This document shows, piece after piece, positions 16,825-25,860 of a DNA stretch of 37,604 bases. Origin of the DNA: Planctomycetota bacterium. GTDB lineage: Bacteria > Planctomycetota > GCA-002687715. Both the position numbers and the translations under genes were made by a program. The stretch covers positions 1-37,604 of the forward strand of contig NYSS01000002.1 of assembly GCA_002683135.1 (NCBI GenBank), read 5' to 3'. How positions within the stretch are numbered: position 1 is the first letter of the stretch; each line of letters opens with the position of its first letter. A model generated the notes under the pieces. It saw only the letters and a program-made list of their open reading frames with translations, ran no database searches and was not told where the DNA came from.

Positions 16825-18411
16825 ATGGTGATGCACAGCGCGAAAACGGCCCTGATTCTCTTCGGACTCCTCTCGGCGTCCCATGCTCAGGGGCCTGGAG
16901 GGCAGCACGCGGCGTATTTCCCGCCGCCATCTCCGCCGCCGCACGCCGCCAACCGGGGGCGTGAGCTGACCAACATCTTGCGCCAGCTTCGGAAGGGGTC
17001 CGGTCCGGACCGCCTGGAGGTTAGGTCGAAGCTCATGGCGCAGGTCGACCGCTACCTCGCCGAGATGCTCAAGGAGCTGCAGGCAGGGAAGGGCAACCAC
17101 TTCGTCCAGCGGCACATGTGTCTCGTGCTCATGCAAGTCGGGGATGATCGCGCGTCGCGTGCCTTGCAGCGACTTGTCCTCGGCGGCAAGCGCGGCGCCC
17201 GCGGGCTCGCCGGGTTGGCGCTCGGGCGCCTGCGCGACTCATCGGCGATCAAGGCGCTTCGTCACCTCATGGATGACTCCGATCCGCGCTCCAAGCTGAT
17301 GGCTTACCTGGCGCTGGGCCGGATCGGCGGAGGGCCCGCGACGAAGATCCTGTTGCGGCGTCTCGGGGAGGGGCCGCCCACACGCGAGCAGGAGGCGCTC
17401 GCCCTCGCGCTCGGGCTCACGGGTTCGGCTGACGTTGTCCCCCAGCTGCGCCGCCTGCTCAAGCAGAACAAGGACGGACTTCGGCGAGCTGCAGCGATCG
17501 GTGCCGGGTACCTCGCCCAGGACCTCGCCGCGCCGCTCCTCATCCCGCGTGCGGTGCGCCGCACGGAGGAAGACAAGCGAGTACGCATCATCGCCCTCCG
17601 CGGGATCGCGCGCATGTCAGTTGATGCAGAGGTGTTCGAGGCGCTGTCGAAGCGGCGGCCACAACAGTTCTCCGACGCCGACGAAGAGGCCGCCTGGGTG
17701 CTGGCCCTCGCGGCGCTCGGCGGCGAGCGCGTCCTCGGTATCCTGAGGCGTTGGTGGGAGGGGAGCCCCCGTGAAGAGGTCCGCGCTGCCTGCGCTGCGG
17801 CCACCATCTCGATCGGTGGTCGGGAGGCGGCCAAGCTGGCGGCCCTGATGCAGAAGGACAACAAGGACCGCGTCATCCGCGCGGCCCTCTTGGCGGTGGT
17901 GGCGCACGCCCAGCGCAGCCTCGACGCTCCCGTGTTTATGCTCTGGTCGACCAACTCCGACAAGAAGATCCGACGTATTGCCCTTTGTGGAGACGTCTAT
18001 CGGTACGGCGCCGGGGCACGCGCGCGCCTCGAGCTCTATCTGGACCCCGAGTTCAAGGACGACGTCCGTGAGCTGTCGCGGCAGTTGCTCTCCGAGCTCG
18101 ACCGCGACGTCCCTACCGCGCGGCGTCTTTGCCGGGCGCGGCTCCAGCGCATCCTCGATGAGGAGGGGCTGGCGCCGTCGTGGAACCTGAACAGTTCAGC
18201 GAATGCCCACGTGTATCGCGTGCTTGATCTGGTGAACGCGATCACGCGGCGCGGGGCGGGTCCGGCGGGCGGTCCAGGACGGGGGGTGGGTGCCGCCGCG
18301 ACGGCACCGACGCAGGAAGAAGAGGACCTGCGTCGCCACCTCGATCGCTTCCCCTACCTTGACCAGCGGCAGGCGGTCGAGATGCCGGACACATGGACGT
18401 CCTCCTCCTGA
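16825..18411 (+). CDS. Secreted HEAT-repeat protein at the head of a LolCDE-like operon
   Basis: The frame opens at 16762, but ATG 16825 or 16831 starts a signal peptide (AKTALILFGLLSASHAQ), giving about 528 residues. After a Pro-rich linker the protein is a run of HEAT-like helical repeats. Typical units are RGLAGLALGRLRDSSAIKAL and SKLMAYLALGRIGGGPATKI, with the pattern continuing from about residue 100 to 420. The C-terminal part is helical and charged, ending in a Gly-rich stretch. HEAT solenoids bind other proteins; no catalytic motif is visible. The last 19 bases overlap the next gene, a LolC/E-like permease, so translation is coupled. The exported solenoid may assist the transporter, perhaps as a periplasmic partner, but no family of that role is known to me. 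Confidence 0.75.
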   Translation: MVMHSAKTALILFGLLSASHAQGPGGQHAAYFPPPSPPPHAANRGRELTNILRQLRKGSGPDRLEVRSKLMAQVDRYLAEMLKELQAGKGNHFVQRHMCLVLMQVGDDRASRALQRLVLGGKRGARGLAGLALGRLRDSSAIKALRHLMDDSDPRSKLMAYLALGRIGGGPATKILLRRLGEGPPTREQEALALALGLTGSADVVPQLRRLLKQNKDGLRRAAAIGAGYLAQDLAAPLLIPRAVRRTEEDKRVRIIALRGIARMSVDAEVFEALSKRRPQQFSDADEEAAWVLALAALGGERVLGILRRWWEGSPREEVRAACAAATISIGGREAAKLAALMQKDNKDRVIRAALLAVVAHAQRSLDAPVFMLWSTNSDKKIRRIALCGDVYRYGAGARARLELYLDPEFKDDVRELSRQLLSELDRDVPTARRLCRARLQRILDEEGLAPSWNLNSSANAHVYRVLDLVNAITRRGAGPAGGPGRGVGAAATAPTQEEEDLRRHLDRFPYLDQRQAVEMPDTWTSSS

Positions 18412-19736
18412 TTCGGCGCTATCTTCGGACGCGGCGGATTGCCCTTGTCGCGGCCTTGTTCGTCGCGGTCTCGGTGGCCGCCATGATCCTGATCACGTCG
18501 GTGATGGACGGCTTCCGTCACCGGATCCACACCAAGGTCCGGGGTGTGGAGCCCGACCTCACTTTCCGGATGAAGAGTCCGCCTCGAGATCACTTCGACA
18601 AGGTCGAGGAGATGCTCGCCGGGCAGATGGAGGATAAGGGAGGCACGATCGTCTCCCTGTCCCCGCGGCTCGTCACCGTGGGCTTCTTGTTCTCGAAAGT
18701 TGAGCAAGCCCGTGGCCCGGTCGAGTATCGCAAGGGGATCAAGATCCTGGGTGTCGATTGGGAGCGCATCTGGGACGTGATCCCGTTGGAGCGCATCATT
18801 CGGGACTGCAAGGACCCGTTCATGGAGTTCCAGGGGGACCTGAGACAGGACCGTGACGTGTTCACGGAGGAGGCCGTTCCTGGGGTGCTCGTCGGCGAGG
18901 CCCTGGCCAGGAGCCTGAGGTTGTCGACGCGACCGGGCGTGCTGTTCGGCCATACAAATGACGCGACCAATGTGACCGGACGTCTGGTCCTCGAGCCCGG
19001 GCACGATGACCGGTGGCGGGTGGACGGCGCCAACCTCGGCTGCCGCGTCGTGGGCGTGTTCGACTCGGGCCGTGATGACTTCGACGGCGTCCACATGATC
19101 ATGGATCGGTGGGAGCTTCACGCGCTGAGATATGGGGATGGGGCCGATCGCCCGGACTGCACCACTATCCACGCGAGGGTGACGACGGAGGCGCGGGGGC
19201 GCCTCGATGACCTGAAGGCGGAGCTGGCGGCGCGGTTCCCCCGGCTTGAGGTGGAGAGCTGGAAGGACCGGAACCGCGGGCTGATGGACGCGCTCGATGT
19301 GGAGAAACGCACCATGGCGCTGGTCCTGGGGTTCATTGTCGTCTTGGCGATCTGCTTGATCTTCGGCTTGCTCTACATGATGGTCGTCGAGAAGACGCGG
19401 GACGTCGGGGTCCTGCGGAGCATGGGTTTCTCTGGCCGCCGCGTGGTCGTCTTGTTCCTGGCCTATGGCACCGTTCTGGGGATTATGGGCAGCGTCCTCG
19501 GCGCCGTTCTGGGCGTGTGGCTTGTCAAAAACCTGAACCTGGTGATGGAGAACCTGGGCATCGAGGTGTTCAATCCCGCGGTGCCATATCGGTTCCACAC
19601 CATCCCGACGATCCTGGACCCCGCCCAGGTGATGTTGATCTGTGGCGGCACGGTCGTCATGGCGATGATCGCCGGCGCGGTCGCCGCCCTGAAGGCGTCC
19701 GTTATCGATCCCGTCCGTTGCCTGAGATACGAATGA
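18393..19736 (+). CDS. ABC transporter permease, LolC/LolE (MacB/FtsX) type
   Basis: 447 residues with the standard layout. One N-terminal membrane helix after RRYLRTRR (about 15-38) is followed by a large periplasmic MacB-core domain (about 40-305). Three C-terminal helices follow (about 307-330, 350-380, 408-432), ending in DPVRCLRYE. The cytoplasmic coupling segment KTRDVGVLRSMGFS between helices 2 and 3 is characteristic. In the Lol system such permeases lift lipoproteins out of the inner membrane for transfer to the outer membrane; related MacB/FtsX permeases export other substrates or drive mechanical signalling. The start ATG lies inside the end of the HEAT gene, and the stop overlaps the ATPase start by ATGA. 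It is a paralogue of the second permease at 20450, and together they should make a LolCE-like heterodimer. Confidence 0.88.
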   Translation: MDVLLLIRRYLRTRRIALVAALFVAVSVAAMILITSVMDGFRHRIHTKVRGVEPDLTFRMKSPPRDHFDKVEEMLAGQMEDKGGTIVSLSPRLVTVGFLFSKVEQARGPVEYRKGIKILGVDWERIWDVIPLERIIRDCKDPFMEFQGDLRQDRDVFTEEAVPGVLVGEALARSLRLSTRPGVLFGHTNDATNVTGRLVLEPGHDDRWRVDGANLGCRVVGVFDSGRDDFDGVHMIMDRWELHALRYGDGADRPDCTTIHARVTTEARGRLDDLKAELAARFPRLEVESWKDRNRGLMDALDVEKRTMALVLGFIVVLAICLIFGLLYMMVVEKTRDVGVLRSMGFSGRRVVVLFLAYGTVLGIMGSVLGAVLGVWLVKNLNLVMENLGIEVFNPAVPYRFHTIPTILDPAQVMLICGGTVVMAMIAGAVAALKASVIDPVRCLRYE

Positions 19737-20446
19737 CCGAAGCTGACGACGCGCTCCTCTCCGTTCGGGGTGTCACCAAGAGCTTCAAGCTCGGGCGACG
19801 CCGCGTCGACGTCCTGAATGGCATCGACCTGGACGTGCGCGAGGGAGATTTTGTGGCCATCCGCGGCTCGTCGGGGGCGGGCAAGAGCACGCTGCTGCAC
19901 ATCCTGGGGCTGCTCGATCGCCCGGAGACGGGGACCGTGGTGTACGACGGCCAAGACGTCTCGTCCGCCAGCGAGGTGCGGCGTACCAAGCTGCGCGCTA
20001 CCGAGTTCGCGTTCGTGTTCCAGTTCTACTACCTGCTGCCGGAATTCACGGCGCTCGAGAACGTCTGTATTCCCGCCGTGATCGCCGGATCGAAGAGCCG
20101 GGCGGCGGTCAGCGGGCGGTCCGCGCGCAAGGCCCGGGCGACGGATCTGCTGGCGCGGGTCGGCCTCTCGCATCGCCTCGACCATCAGCCCAACCAGCTG
20201 TCGGGCGGCGAGCGTCAGCGCGTCGCGATCGCGCGGTCTCTCATGAATCAGCCGCGCATCGTGTTCTGCGATGAGCCGACAGGCAACCTCGACTCCAAGA
20301 GCGCGGGGGGCATTCACGCGCTCCTCCAGGAGCTCAACGAGTCGCTGAATCAGACCGTCGTCGTGGTGACCCACGAGGTGGCGATGGCTGAGGTCGCGCG
20401 GACACAGCTCGTCATGGTCGACGGGAAGATAGCGGAGGGCCGGTGA
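19733..20446 (+). CDS. lolD: ABC transporter ATP-binding protein, LolD type
   Basis: 237 residues from ATG 19733, which overlaps the permease stop as ATGA; the longer frame from 19517 lies inside that permease and is not used. Motifs in order: Walker A GSSGAGKST (about 43-51), Q-loop FVFQFYYLLPEFTALENV, signature LSGGERQRVAIARSL, Walker B RIVFCDEPTGNLDSKS, and H-loop VVVVTHE. The phrase DEPTGNLDS and the overall size place it in the LolD/MacB/FtsE group. A short basic insertion (GSKSRAAVSGRSARK) sits between the Q-loop and signature, where LolD proteins often differ. It should power the two flanking permeases. LolD is the best name, but a MacB-like system for a different substrate is possible because no LolA or LolB is in the window. 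Confidence 0.88.
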   Translation: MTEADDALLSVRGVTKSFKLGRRRVDVLNGIDLDVREGDFVAIRGSSGAGKSTLLHILGLLDRPETGTVVYDGQDVSSASEVRRTKLRATEFAFVFQFYYLLPEFTALENVCIPAVIAGSKSRAAVSGRSARKARATDLLARVGLSHRLDHQPNQLSGGERQRVAIARSLMNQPRIVFCDEPTGNLDSKSAGGIHALLQELNESLNQTVVVVTHEVAMAEVARTQLVMVDGKIAEGR

Positions 20447-20449
20447 CCC

Positions 20450-21778
20450 GTGTCTCTTCTGGGCATGACCTTCCGCTACCTCCGGACGCGTCGCGTCGCG
20501 CTGGTCGCGATCTTCGCCATCGCGCTTGGTGTCATGGCGATGATCGTCACCACGGCCCTCATGGACGGGGTGCAGAGGTTCCTCCGCGATCACTTCAAGG
20601 GAACGAACGCGGACATCCGGGTCGAGCACGCGTCCGCGCGATCGGGCCTGGTCGGGCATTGGGCGAAGATCGAGGACGTGCTCGAGCAGGAGCTCGAGGA
20701 GAACGGTGGCGAGATCGTCGCCATGTCGCCTCGCATGATCACGCCGGCGCTCGCGTTACCGGGTGATCGACCCCGGCCGGAACTCGAGGACCGCACGCGT
20801 GGCATTCTGCTGGTCGGGATCGACTTCGATCTCGAGCGGGAGGTGACACCGTTCGGGGAGTTGTTCACGCGGGTGGTTGAAGACGGGTTGCGGGTCCCCG
20901 CGGCGCAACGGGGTGATCCGCTCAAGTCCGTCGGCGGGGTCCCCTCGATTATCTTGGGGGACACCCTCGCGAACGAACTGGGTGTCTCGCGCGCCTTGGA
21001 GGGGGGCATGGTGACGCTCCTCACGGGCGACTTCGAGGAGGGGGAGCGGGAGCTCGGGGACCGGCGATCCGGGGTGTTTCGCGTCGTCGGCTGTTTTTCT
21101 ACCGGCCGCGCGGACTACGACAAGATGTTCGCGTACGTTGATCGTGGTGCCCTCCGGCGCCTGCGGTTCGCAGACCCCGAGCGCAACCTGGACGCGAACG
21201 CGGCTCACCTACGGATCGCCGACTCCGAACGCGCGTCCGCCCTCGCGTGGGACCTCGCGGGCCGCCACCCGGGGCTCGAATGTCGGTCGTGGCAGGACGT
21301 GAATCGAGCCGAGCTGCTGTCGATCCAGGACCAGAAGAAGATCATCCTGGTCATCCTGTTCTCCACGGTCATCATCGCCTCGGCCGCGATCCTCGGCATC
21401 GTCTACTCGATGGTCGTGGAGAAGACGAAAGACATCGGCATCCTGCGCAGCATGGGGCTCGGTCGCCACCGGCTCGTGTTCGTGTTCACGATGTACGGGC
21501 TCGCCCTCGGCGTCATCGGTGCGAGCCTGGGCGTGTTTCTCGGTCTGCAGCTCACCCACGGATTGGATGGCGTCGTCGGCTTCCTGTCAGACGTGACTGG
21601 GATGCGGATCCTCGACCCCGACGTCTACCGCTTCAAGTCCATCCCCGTGCACGTCGAGGTGCCAACGGTCCTCGTGATCTTCGGCGCCGCCCTGGGGATG
21701 TCGGTGGTCGCGGCGTGGGTCCCCGCGTGGTTACGGATTCGCCGATGGTCACCCGTCCGCTGTCTCCGCGAGGAGTGA
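20450..21778 (+). CDS. Second ABC transporter permease, LolC/LolE (MacB/FtsX) type
   Basis: 442 residues. GTG 20450 lies 3 bp after the ATPase stop and makes the N-terminus align residue for residue with the first permease (MSLLGMTFRYLRTRR against MDVLLLIRRYLRTRR), so it is preferred over ATG 20465. The layout is the same: N-terminal helix (about 17-38), periplasmic MacB-core domain (about 40-300), and three C-terminal helices ending in SPVRCLREE. The coupling segment KTKDIGILRSMGLG is conserved. Sequence outside these blocks has diverged from the first permease, which fits a heterodimer with separate roles as in LolC and LolE. It converges on the winged-helix gene, with 4 bp between stop codons. 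Confidence 0.88.
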   Translation: MSLLGMTFRYLRTRRVALVAIFAIALGVMAMIVTTALMDGVQRFLRDHFKGTNADIRVEHASARSGLVGHWAKIEDVLEQELEENGGEIVAMSPRMITPALALPGDRPRPELEDRTRGILLVGIDFDLEREVTPFGELFTRVVEDGLRVPAAQRGDPLKSVGGVPSIILGDTLANELGVSRALEGGMVTLLTGDFEEGERELGDRRSGVFRVVGCFSTGRADYDKMFAYVDRGALRRLRFADPERNLDANAAHLRIADSERASALAWDLAGRHPGLECRSWQDVNRAELLSIQDQKKIILVILFSTVIIASAAILGIVYSMVVEKTKDIGILRSMGLGRHRLVFVFTMYGLALGVIGASLGVFLGLQLTHGLDGVVGFLSDVTGMRILDPDVYRFKSIPVHVEVPTVLVIFGAALGMSVVAAWVPAWLRIRRWSPVRCLREE

Positions 21779-21782
21779 GCGG

Positions 21783-22145
21783 TCACATCGAGACGACGTC
21801 GTCAGGGTCGATGCGGATGCGGCCCTCTCGCTCGAGCCACCCGAGGACGTCGCACACCATGGCGATGCTGACGGGCGTCTTGGCCGCGAGCGCGTCGAGG
21901 GATACGGGGCCGTAGCGCAGAGCCTCCAGGACGGAGTTCGTGACGTGGGCACGCAGGTGGACCGACTGATCTGACGCGTCGATGAGGATCGCCTCACGCC
22001 CGTGAAGGAACCTGAGCGCTTGGTCGAGATGGGATGGGGGCTCGCCGTCGCCGACGAGGGCATGCAGCTCGGCGTGGGACAGGGTGCCAGTTTCCTCGAG
22101 CGCGATGCGGATGCGTTCGACCAGCGCGAGCAGATTGGTGGCCAT
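21783..22145 (-). CDS. Small winged-helix protein
   Basis: 120 residues from ATG 22145, which has GGGAG about 6 nt upstream; an in-frame start at 22163 lacks a site. The C-terminal half (about 65-120) reads as a winged helix: NSVLEALRYGPVSLDALAAK, then a recognition-like helix VSIAMVCDVLGWLEREGRI and a short wing. This resembles the C-terminal winged helix of DprA and many small regulators. The N-terminal half (ALVERIRIALEETGTLSHAE, then QALRFLHGREAILID) may be a second, divergent copy of the same fold. It ends the NfeD/FloA cluster, 52 bp after the preceding gene. DNA binding or protein binding are both possible; regulation of the cluster is only a guess. Confidence 0.6.
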   Translation of the reverse strand: MATNLLALVERIRIALEETGTLSHAELHALVGDGEPPSHLDQALRFLHGREAILIDASDQSVHLRAHVTNSVLEALRYGPVSLDALAAKTPVSIAMVCDVLGWLEREGRIRIDPDDVVSM

Positions 22146-22197
22146 GAAATCTCCCGGCCCCATCGTATCGATGTGGGCCGCCGGATCCGACGGTTGA

Positions 22198-22719
22198 TCA
22201 GATCCGGCCGTGCTGTTCGAACGCCCGCGGTGGCCCCAGGATCTCCCGCATCAGGAGCGCCCGCCGCAGCCCTGCGCGCGTTCGGATCGTGGCGAGCAGG
22301 GCGCTTGGGGCTCCGCGTGCCTGGCTGGTACCGGGGCTGATTTGCCCGGTGGGCAGCAGCGGGGCGAACTGGCCGAGAACAGGTCCTATCGAGGGCACCT
22401 GTCGGAGGACGGGGGCCGCTCGCTCCGCCACTTCCACGGGCTCTTCCGCCGCGGGCTCCTCCAAGAGGATGGGGGGAGGATGGGGCGCGGACACCACGCC
22501 GGCGCCTTCGATACCGAACGCGGAGGCGTGGGCTTGCAGGCGTTGCAGCATCTCCTGCGCGGGCGAACGCTCCTCCGCCGAGACCTCCACCGGTTCGTCG
22601 ACGGACGGCGGCCGCATCTCTCGCTGGGCCTGCATTCGCTTCGCCCGCGCCCGCTCGTTGGCGAGGATCGACACGAGCGCGAAGCCCAACAGGGCGATGA
22701 TCTCGATGAACGATTCCAT
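22198..22719 (-). CDS. Single-pass membrane protein downstream of floA
   Basis: 173 residues, no named family recognised. An N-terminal helix (ESFIEIIALLGFALVSILA) is followed directly by basic ERARAKRMQAQRE, giving a small N-out, C-in topology. The middle is disordered, rich in Glu, Ala and Pro. The last 35 residues (SALLATIRTRAGLRRALLMR, then EILGPPRAFE) form a short conserved-looking helical motif with the pattern LRRAxLxxEILGxPRA. Similar tails occur after floA in planctomycetes as far as I recall; this was not checked. It is 21 bp from the floA stop, so co-transcription and a role at FloA membrane assemblies are likely inferences. Confidence 0.6.
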   Translation of the reverse strand: MESFIEIIALLGFALVSILANERARAKRMQAQREMRPPSVDEPVEVSAEERSPAQEMLQRLQAHASAFGIEGAGVVSAPHPPPILLEEPAAEEPVEVAERAAPVLRQVPSIGPVLGQFAPLLPTGQISPGTSQARGAPSALLATIRTRAGLRRALLMREILGPPRAFEQHGRI

Positions 22720-22740
22720 GCTTGGTAGGCGTTCCTTGCC

Positions 22741-23772
22741 CTACTCCGAATGGTCCGGCGGGTCCGCCAGCGTGTTGCGCATGTCCGTGTCCGCTTCCAC
22801 GTTCTTGATCTTCAAGTAGTCCATGATGCCCAGGTTCCCTGCGCGGAAGGCCTCGGCCACGGCCAGGGGGACCTCGGCCTCAGCGAGGACGAGCTTGGCC
22901 CGGTTCTCGGAGACGTCGGCCTTCATCTCGTGATCGCGGGCGATGGCCATGGCCTTGCGCTCTTCGGCCTTGGCCTGGGCGACCAGGAGGTCGGCCTGCG
23001 CCTGGTGCGTTTGAAGTTGGGAGCCGATGTTGGAGCCGACGTCGATGTCGGCGATGTCGATGGAGAGGATCTCGAATGCCGTTCCGGCGTCGAGCCCCTT
23101 CTCGAGGACGACCTGTGAGATGCGATCCGGGTTCTCGAGCACCTGGCTGTGGGTCTGGGCCGAGCCGATGGTGGTGAGGATGCCCTCGCCGACGCGCGCG
23201 ACGATGGTGTCCTCGGTGGCCCCACCGACCAGGCGCGGGATGTGCGTTCGAACCGTCACGCGGGCCTTGGCCTTCAACTCGATGCCGTCCTGCGCGACCG
23301 CGGAGATCACGGTCTTGCCCGAGCCGACGCCGGGGCAGTCGATGACCTTCGGGTCCACGGACGTCCGGATCGCGTCGACCACGTCACGACCGGCGAGGTC
23401 GATCGCCGCCGCGGTCTTGAAGGGCAGGTCGATGCCGGCGCGGTCCGCCGCGATCAGCGACGCGACGACGGCGGGGACGTTGCCGCCGGCGAGGTAATGG
23501 GCTTCGAGTTCCTGGGTCGCCACAGTGAGCCCCGACTGCACCACCTTGATCTTGGAGGTGACGATGAGGTTCGCGTTGACCTTGCGGAAGCTCATGCCGA
23601 CAAGCTCGAACAAGGAGATGTTGGCTCTGGTGAACAGCGCCCGAACGTAGAGGTTCAGGTACTTCATCAAGAAGATGACGACGATCAGCGCGATGGCGCC
23701 GAGGACGATGAGGACGATGGTCGTGGCGTCCAGGCCGTTGTTCTGGAGCAGGTGGAGGTTCGAGGCGTTCAT
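22741..23772 (-). CDS. floA: Flotillin-like SPFH protein FloA
   Basis: 343 residues from ATG 23772, with AAGGA about 9-10 nt upstream; the frame's earlier start at 23805 has no such support. Residues about 15-38 form a membrane hairpin ([20 protein letters not shown]). The FloA/YqfA domain follows ([20 protein letters not shown], then [12 protein letters not shown]), with the SPFH core and an Ala/Glu-rich coiled coil ([20 protein letters not shown] and onward). The last part has [16 protein letters not shown], a typical FloA tail. FloA oligomers organise fluid membrane microdomains and are known to be encoded with NfeD proteins, as here. Strong match in length and order. Confidence 0.93.
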   Translation of the reverse strand: MNASNLHLLQNNGLDATTIVLIVLGAIALIVVIFLMKYLNLYVRALFTRANISLFELVGMSFRKVNANLIVTSKIKVVQSGLTVATQELEAHYLAGGNVPAVVASLIAADRAGIDLPFKTAAAIDLAGRDVVDAIRTSVDPKVIDCPGVGSGKTVISAVAQDGIELKAKARVTVRTHIPRLVGGATEDTIVARVGEGILTTIGSAQTHSQVLENPDRISQVVLEKGLDAGTAFEILSIDIADIDVGSNIGSQLQTHQAQADLLVAQAKAEERKAMAIARDHEMKADVSENRAKLVLAEAEVPLAVAEAFRAGNLGIMDYLKIKNVEADTDMRNTLADPPDHSE

Positions 23773-23812
23773 GCGGTTGCTTCCTTCTGCGGGGTGGGGA
23801 TCCACCGGGACT

Positions 23813-24292
23813 CTACGTGGCGACCTCTTGGACGACTACCCGAGTGCCGTCGACTGTGGTGACGCGGATCGTACTGCCCTTCTCCACGAAGCGTCCCGAT
23901 GCCACGACGTCCACCCGGCGACCGTTGACCCGTGCCGTCCCCGCTGGGCGGAGGTCGGACAACGCTTCGCCTTCGGTGCCGACCAGGTCCATCAGATCCG
24001 ATGGCGTCGTGCCGTGCTGGATCTCGTCCGGTGTCGGGGCGTGGAGGAACAGGCGCCGACCGATGGGGGTGTTGGGGAGCACCTTCAGGCCGATGCCGAT
24101 GGCGATGGGGAGCAGGAACACGCCCAGGACGACGAACGTCCAGCCGGTGGCGGAGCCCTGCTCGAACGCGCCCACCAGCGCGAACGCGTAGGCCGTCGCG
24201 GCGGCGAGGGAGAGGAGCCCGAACGAGGGGAACGTGATCTCCATCATCACCAGGACGAAGGCGATCACGAGCAGCGCGATGGTCAGGGTCAT
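23813..24292 (-). CDS. Short NfeD-like membrane protein
   Basis: 159 residues from ATG 24292, which overlaps the stop of the long NfeD gene as ATGA; the long frame reaching to 25957 is a shadow of that gene. Membrane helices lie at about 1-17, 24-44 and 50-72 ([19 protein letters not shown], then [18 protein letters not shown]). The C-terminal domain (about 95-159) is the NfeD OB-fold beta-barrel, with [20 protein letters not shown], then [18 protein letters not shown]. Such short NfeD proteins act with flotillins, probably by docking the OB domain to the SPFH oligomer. The floA start is 41 bp downstream, which fits a single operon. Confidence 0.85.
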   Translation of the reverse strand: MTLTIALLVIAFVLVMMEITFPSFGLLSLAAATAYAFALVGAFEQGSATGWTFVVLGVFLLPIAIGIGLKVLPNTPIGRRLFLHAPTPDEIQHGTTPSDLMDLVGTEGEALSDLRPAGTARVNGRRVDVVASGRFVEKGSTIRVTTVDGTRVVVQEVAT

Positions 24293-25860
24293 TGCGCGGG
24301 CTCCGAAGCCGGCACCACCACGACCCGTAATCCCTCGACGGTGCTGATCTCGACCGCGGTGCCGCGTGGGATCCAGTCTCCTTCGCTGACGACGTCGATC
24401 GATCCTTGGGGGAACGACGCGTGTCCGGCTGGCCGCAGGTCGGTCTCGGCGGTCCCGCGGTCCCCGACATCGAGGGTTACGCGGCCGGCCGCGGCGACCC
24501 CCGTGGCTCGGGCTGCGTCGAGGATCGGAGGCTTGACGAACGCGCGGCTGAGGAACGGGACCCGGTGCATGGTCTTGGCCAAGGTGAGGGCGCCGACGGT
24601 CCCAAGGACGGCGGTGCCCAGGAAGGTGGTGGCCCAGGCCTGGACCCTGATCCAGTCGTTGTCCGAGTCCGGGACCAGACGGTCCGCCGTGGAGCCACCT
24701 TCGAGCCCGACCGTGGCTGCGTAGACCGAGAAGATGATGAGCAGGAACCCCGAGACCCCTGCGATCCCGAAGCCCGGGATGATGAAGAACTCCGCGAGCA
24801 GCAGGAAGAAGCCGAGGATGAGCATGCCGACCGTGAAGGTCATGGGCATGCCCTCGCCCTGCTGTGTGGCGAAGAAGCCGACCAGGGACAGGATGCCCAT
24901 GACGCCGAACACGCCGAGCCCGGGAGTCTTGAACTCCATGACGAAGAACGCCAGCCCGGCGACCAGCAGGAGCAGGGACCAGTCCAGGTGCCCGACGAGG
25001 TGGAAGAAGTAGCCGAGTCCCTTTGGCGGCGGCATCTTCAAGAGCTCGCCGTCGCCGAGCGGTCGGTCGCCCAGGCCGAGCAGCTTGGGGAGCCCGTCGC
25101 GGGAACCGCAGGTCATGTGGGGGAACGCTTCGCTGAAGCCGGGGGTGGAGCTCAGCTTGTCCGAACCCTGCACGATGGTCAGGGCCGAGCTCTTGGAGAC
25201 GAACGGACCCCGGACGCGCAGCCCTTGCTGCTCTCGAATGTTGGGCGGGTATTCCCGGTCGAGGGACTCGGCGCTGAGGAAGCGGGTCCCCGAGTTGTTG
25301 CCGCCGAACACGGCGTACAGCTCGACGTCGGGGTCCACCATGGCGCGCAGGATCTCGGGGTCGAAGTCTCCTGCCGCGGCGATGCGATCCATCGTCTTGA
25401 GGACCTCGGCCATGAGCTTGCGGGGCGCTTCGCGGAACGATCCCGTGCCCTTGAACTGGATCGGGATCGCGTTCCCGATCGACGCGCCGACGCCCATGAT
25501 CAGCTCGCGGCACCCGAGGGCGGCGATGGCGCCGGCGGAGGTGGCGTCGTAGGGGACGTAGGCGTACGTGCGGATGTTGTTCGCGCGCCGGAGGTCCTCG
25601 AGGTCCTCGATGATCCTGAAGGTCGTGTCCAGCCGGCCGCCCGGGGTCGTGATCTCGAGGACAATGATCGTGGCGCCCTGGGCGACGGCCATGTCCCGGT
25701 GCTTGCGCCACACCCCGAGGAAATCTTCGTCGATGACGACGCCCCCGGTTTGCCCGGCCTCCGCGCACTCGTCGGGAGTCGGCATGGCGATGACCCGCAG
25801 GACCTCCTGTGCGGGGGCCAGGGTCGCGAGGAGCAGTAGTATCGGTAGGAATCGATGCAT
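24289..25860 (-). CDS. Long NfeD protein: ClpP-class serine protease domain, membrane helices and OB domain
   Basis: 523 residues from ATG 25860, which starts a signal peptide (FLPILLLLATLAPAQ); the frame opens earlier at 25926 without one. Residues about 40-290 match the SppA/ClpP-like protease of NfeD1: TPGGRLDTTFRII, then the Ser in ATSAGAIAALG, and GASIGNAIPI. A region of four or more membrane helices follows (about 300-430: WSLLLLVAGLAFFVMEFKTP and others). The NfeD OB-fold lies at the end (about 455-523: GDRGTAETDLRPAGHASFPQ). In archaeal homologues this class cleaves stomatin-type substrates; here the neighbours are a second NfeD and FloA. The Ser is present; the Lys partner was not assigned with confidence. 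Divergent from the phosphoesterase-like gene across 64 bp. Confidence 0.85.
   Translation of the reverse strand: MHRFLPILLLLATLAPAQEVLRVIAMPTPDECAEAGQTGGVVIDEDFLGVWRKHRDMAVAQGATIIVLEITTPGGRLDTTFRIIEDLEDLRRANNIRTYAYVPYDATSAGAIAALGCRELIMGVGASIGNAIPIQFKGTGSFREAPRKLMAEVLKTMDRIAAAGDFDPEILRAMVDPDVELYAVFGGNNSGTRFLSAESLDREYPPNIREQQGLRVRGPFVSKSSALTIVQGSDKLSSTPGFSEAFPHMTCGSRDGLPKLLGLGDRPLGDGELLKMPPPKGLGYFFHLVGHLDWSLLLLVAGLAFFVMEFKTPGLGVFGVMGILSLVGFFATQQGEGMPMTFTVGMLILGFFLLLAEFFIIPGFGIAGVSGFLLIIFSVYAATVGLEGGSTADRLVPDSDNDWIRVQAWATTFLGTAVLGTVGALTLAKTMHRVPFLSRAFVKPPILDAARATGVAAAGRVTLDVGDRGTAETDLRPAGHASFPQGSIDVVSEGDWIPRGTAVEISTVEGLRVVVVPASEPAQ

Noticed and set aside
19517-19732. Upstream extension of the LolD-like frame
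   Set aside because: It lies inside the first permease gene; ATG 19733 gives the ATGA overlap and a normal ABC N-terminus.
18354-20659. Two minus-strand frames of about 400 codons opposite the Lol-like operon
   Set aside because: They mirror permease and ATPase codons and contain no motif of their own.
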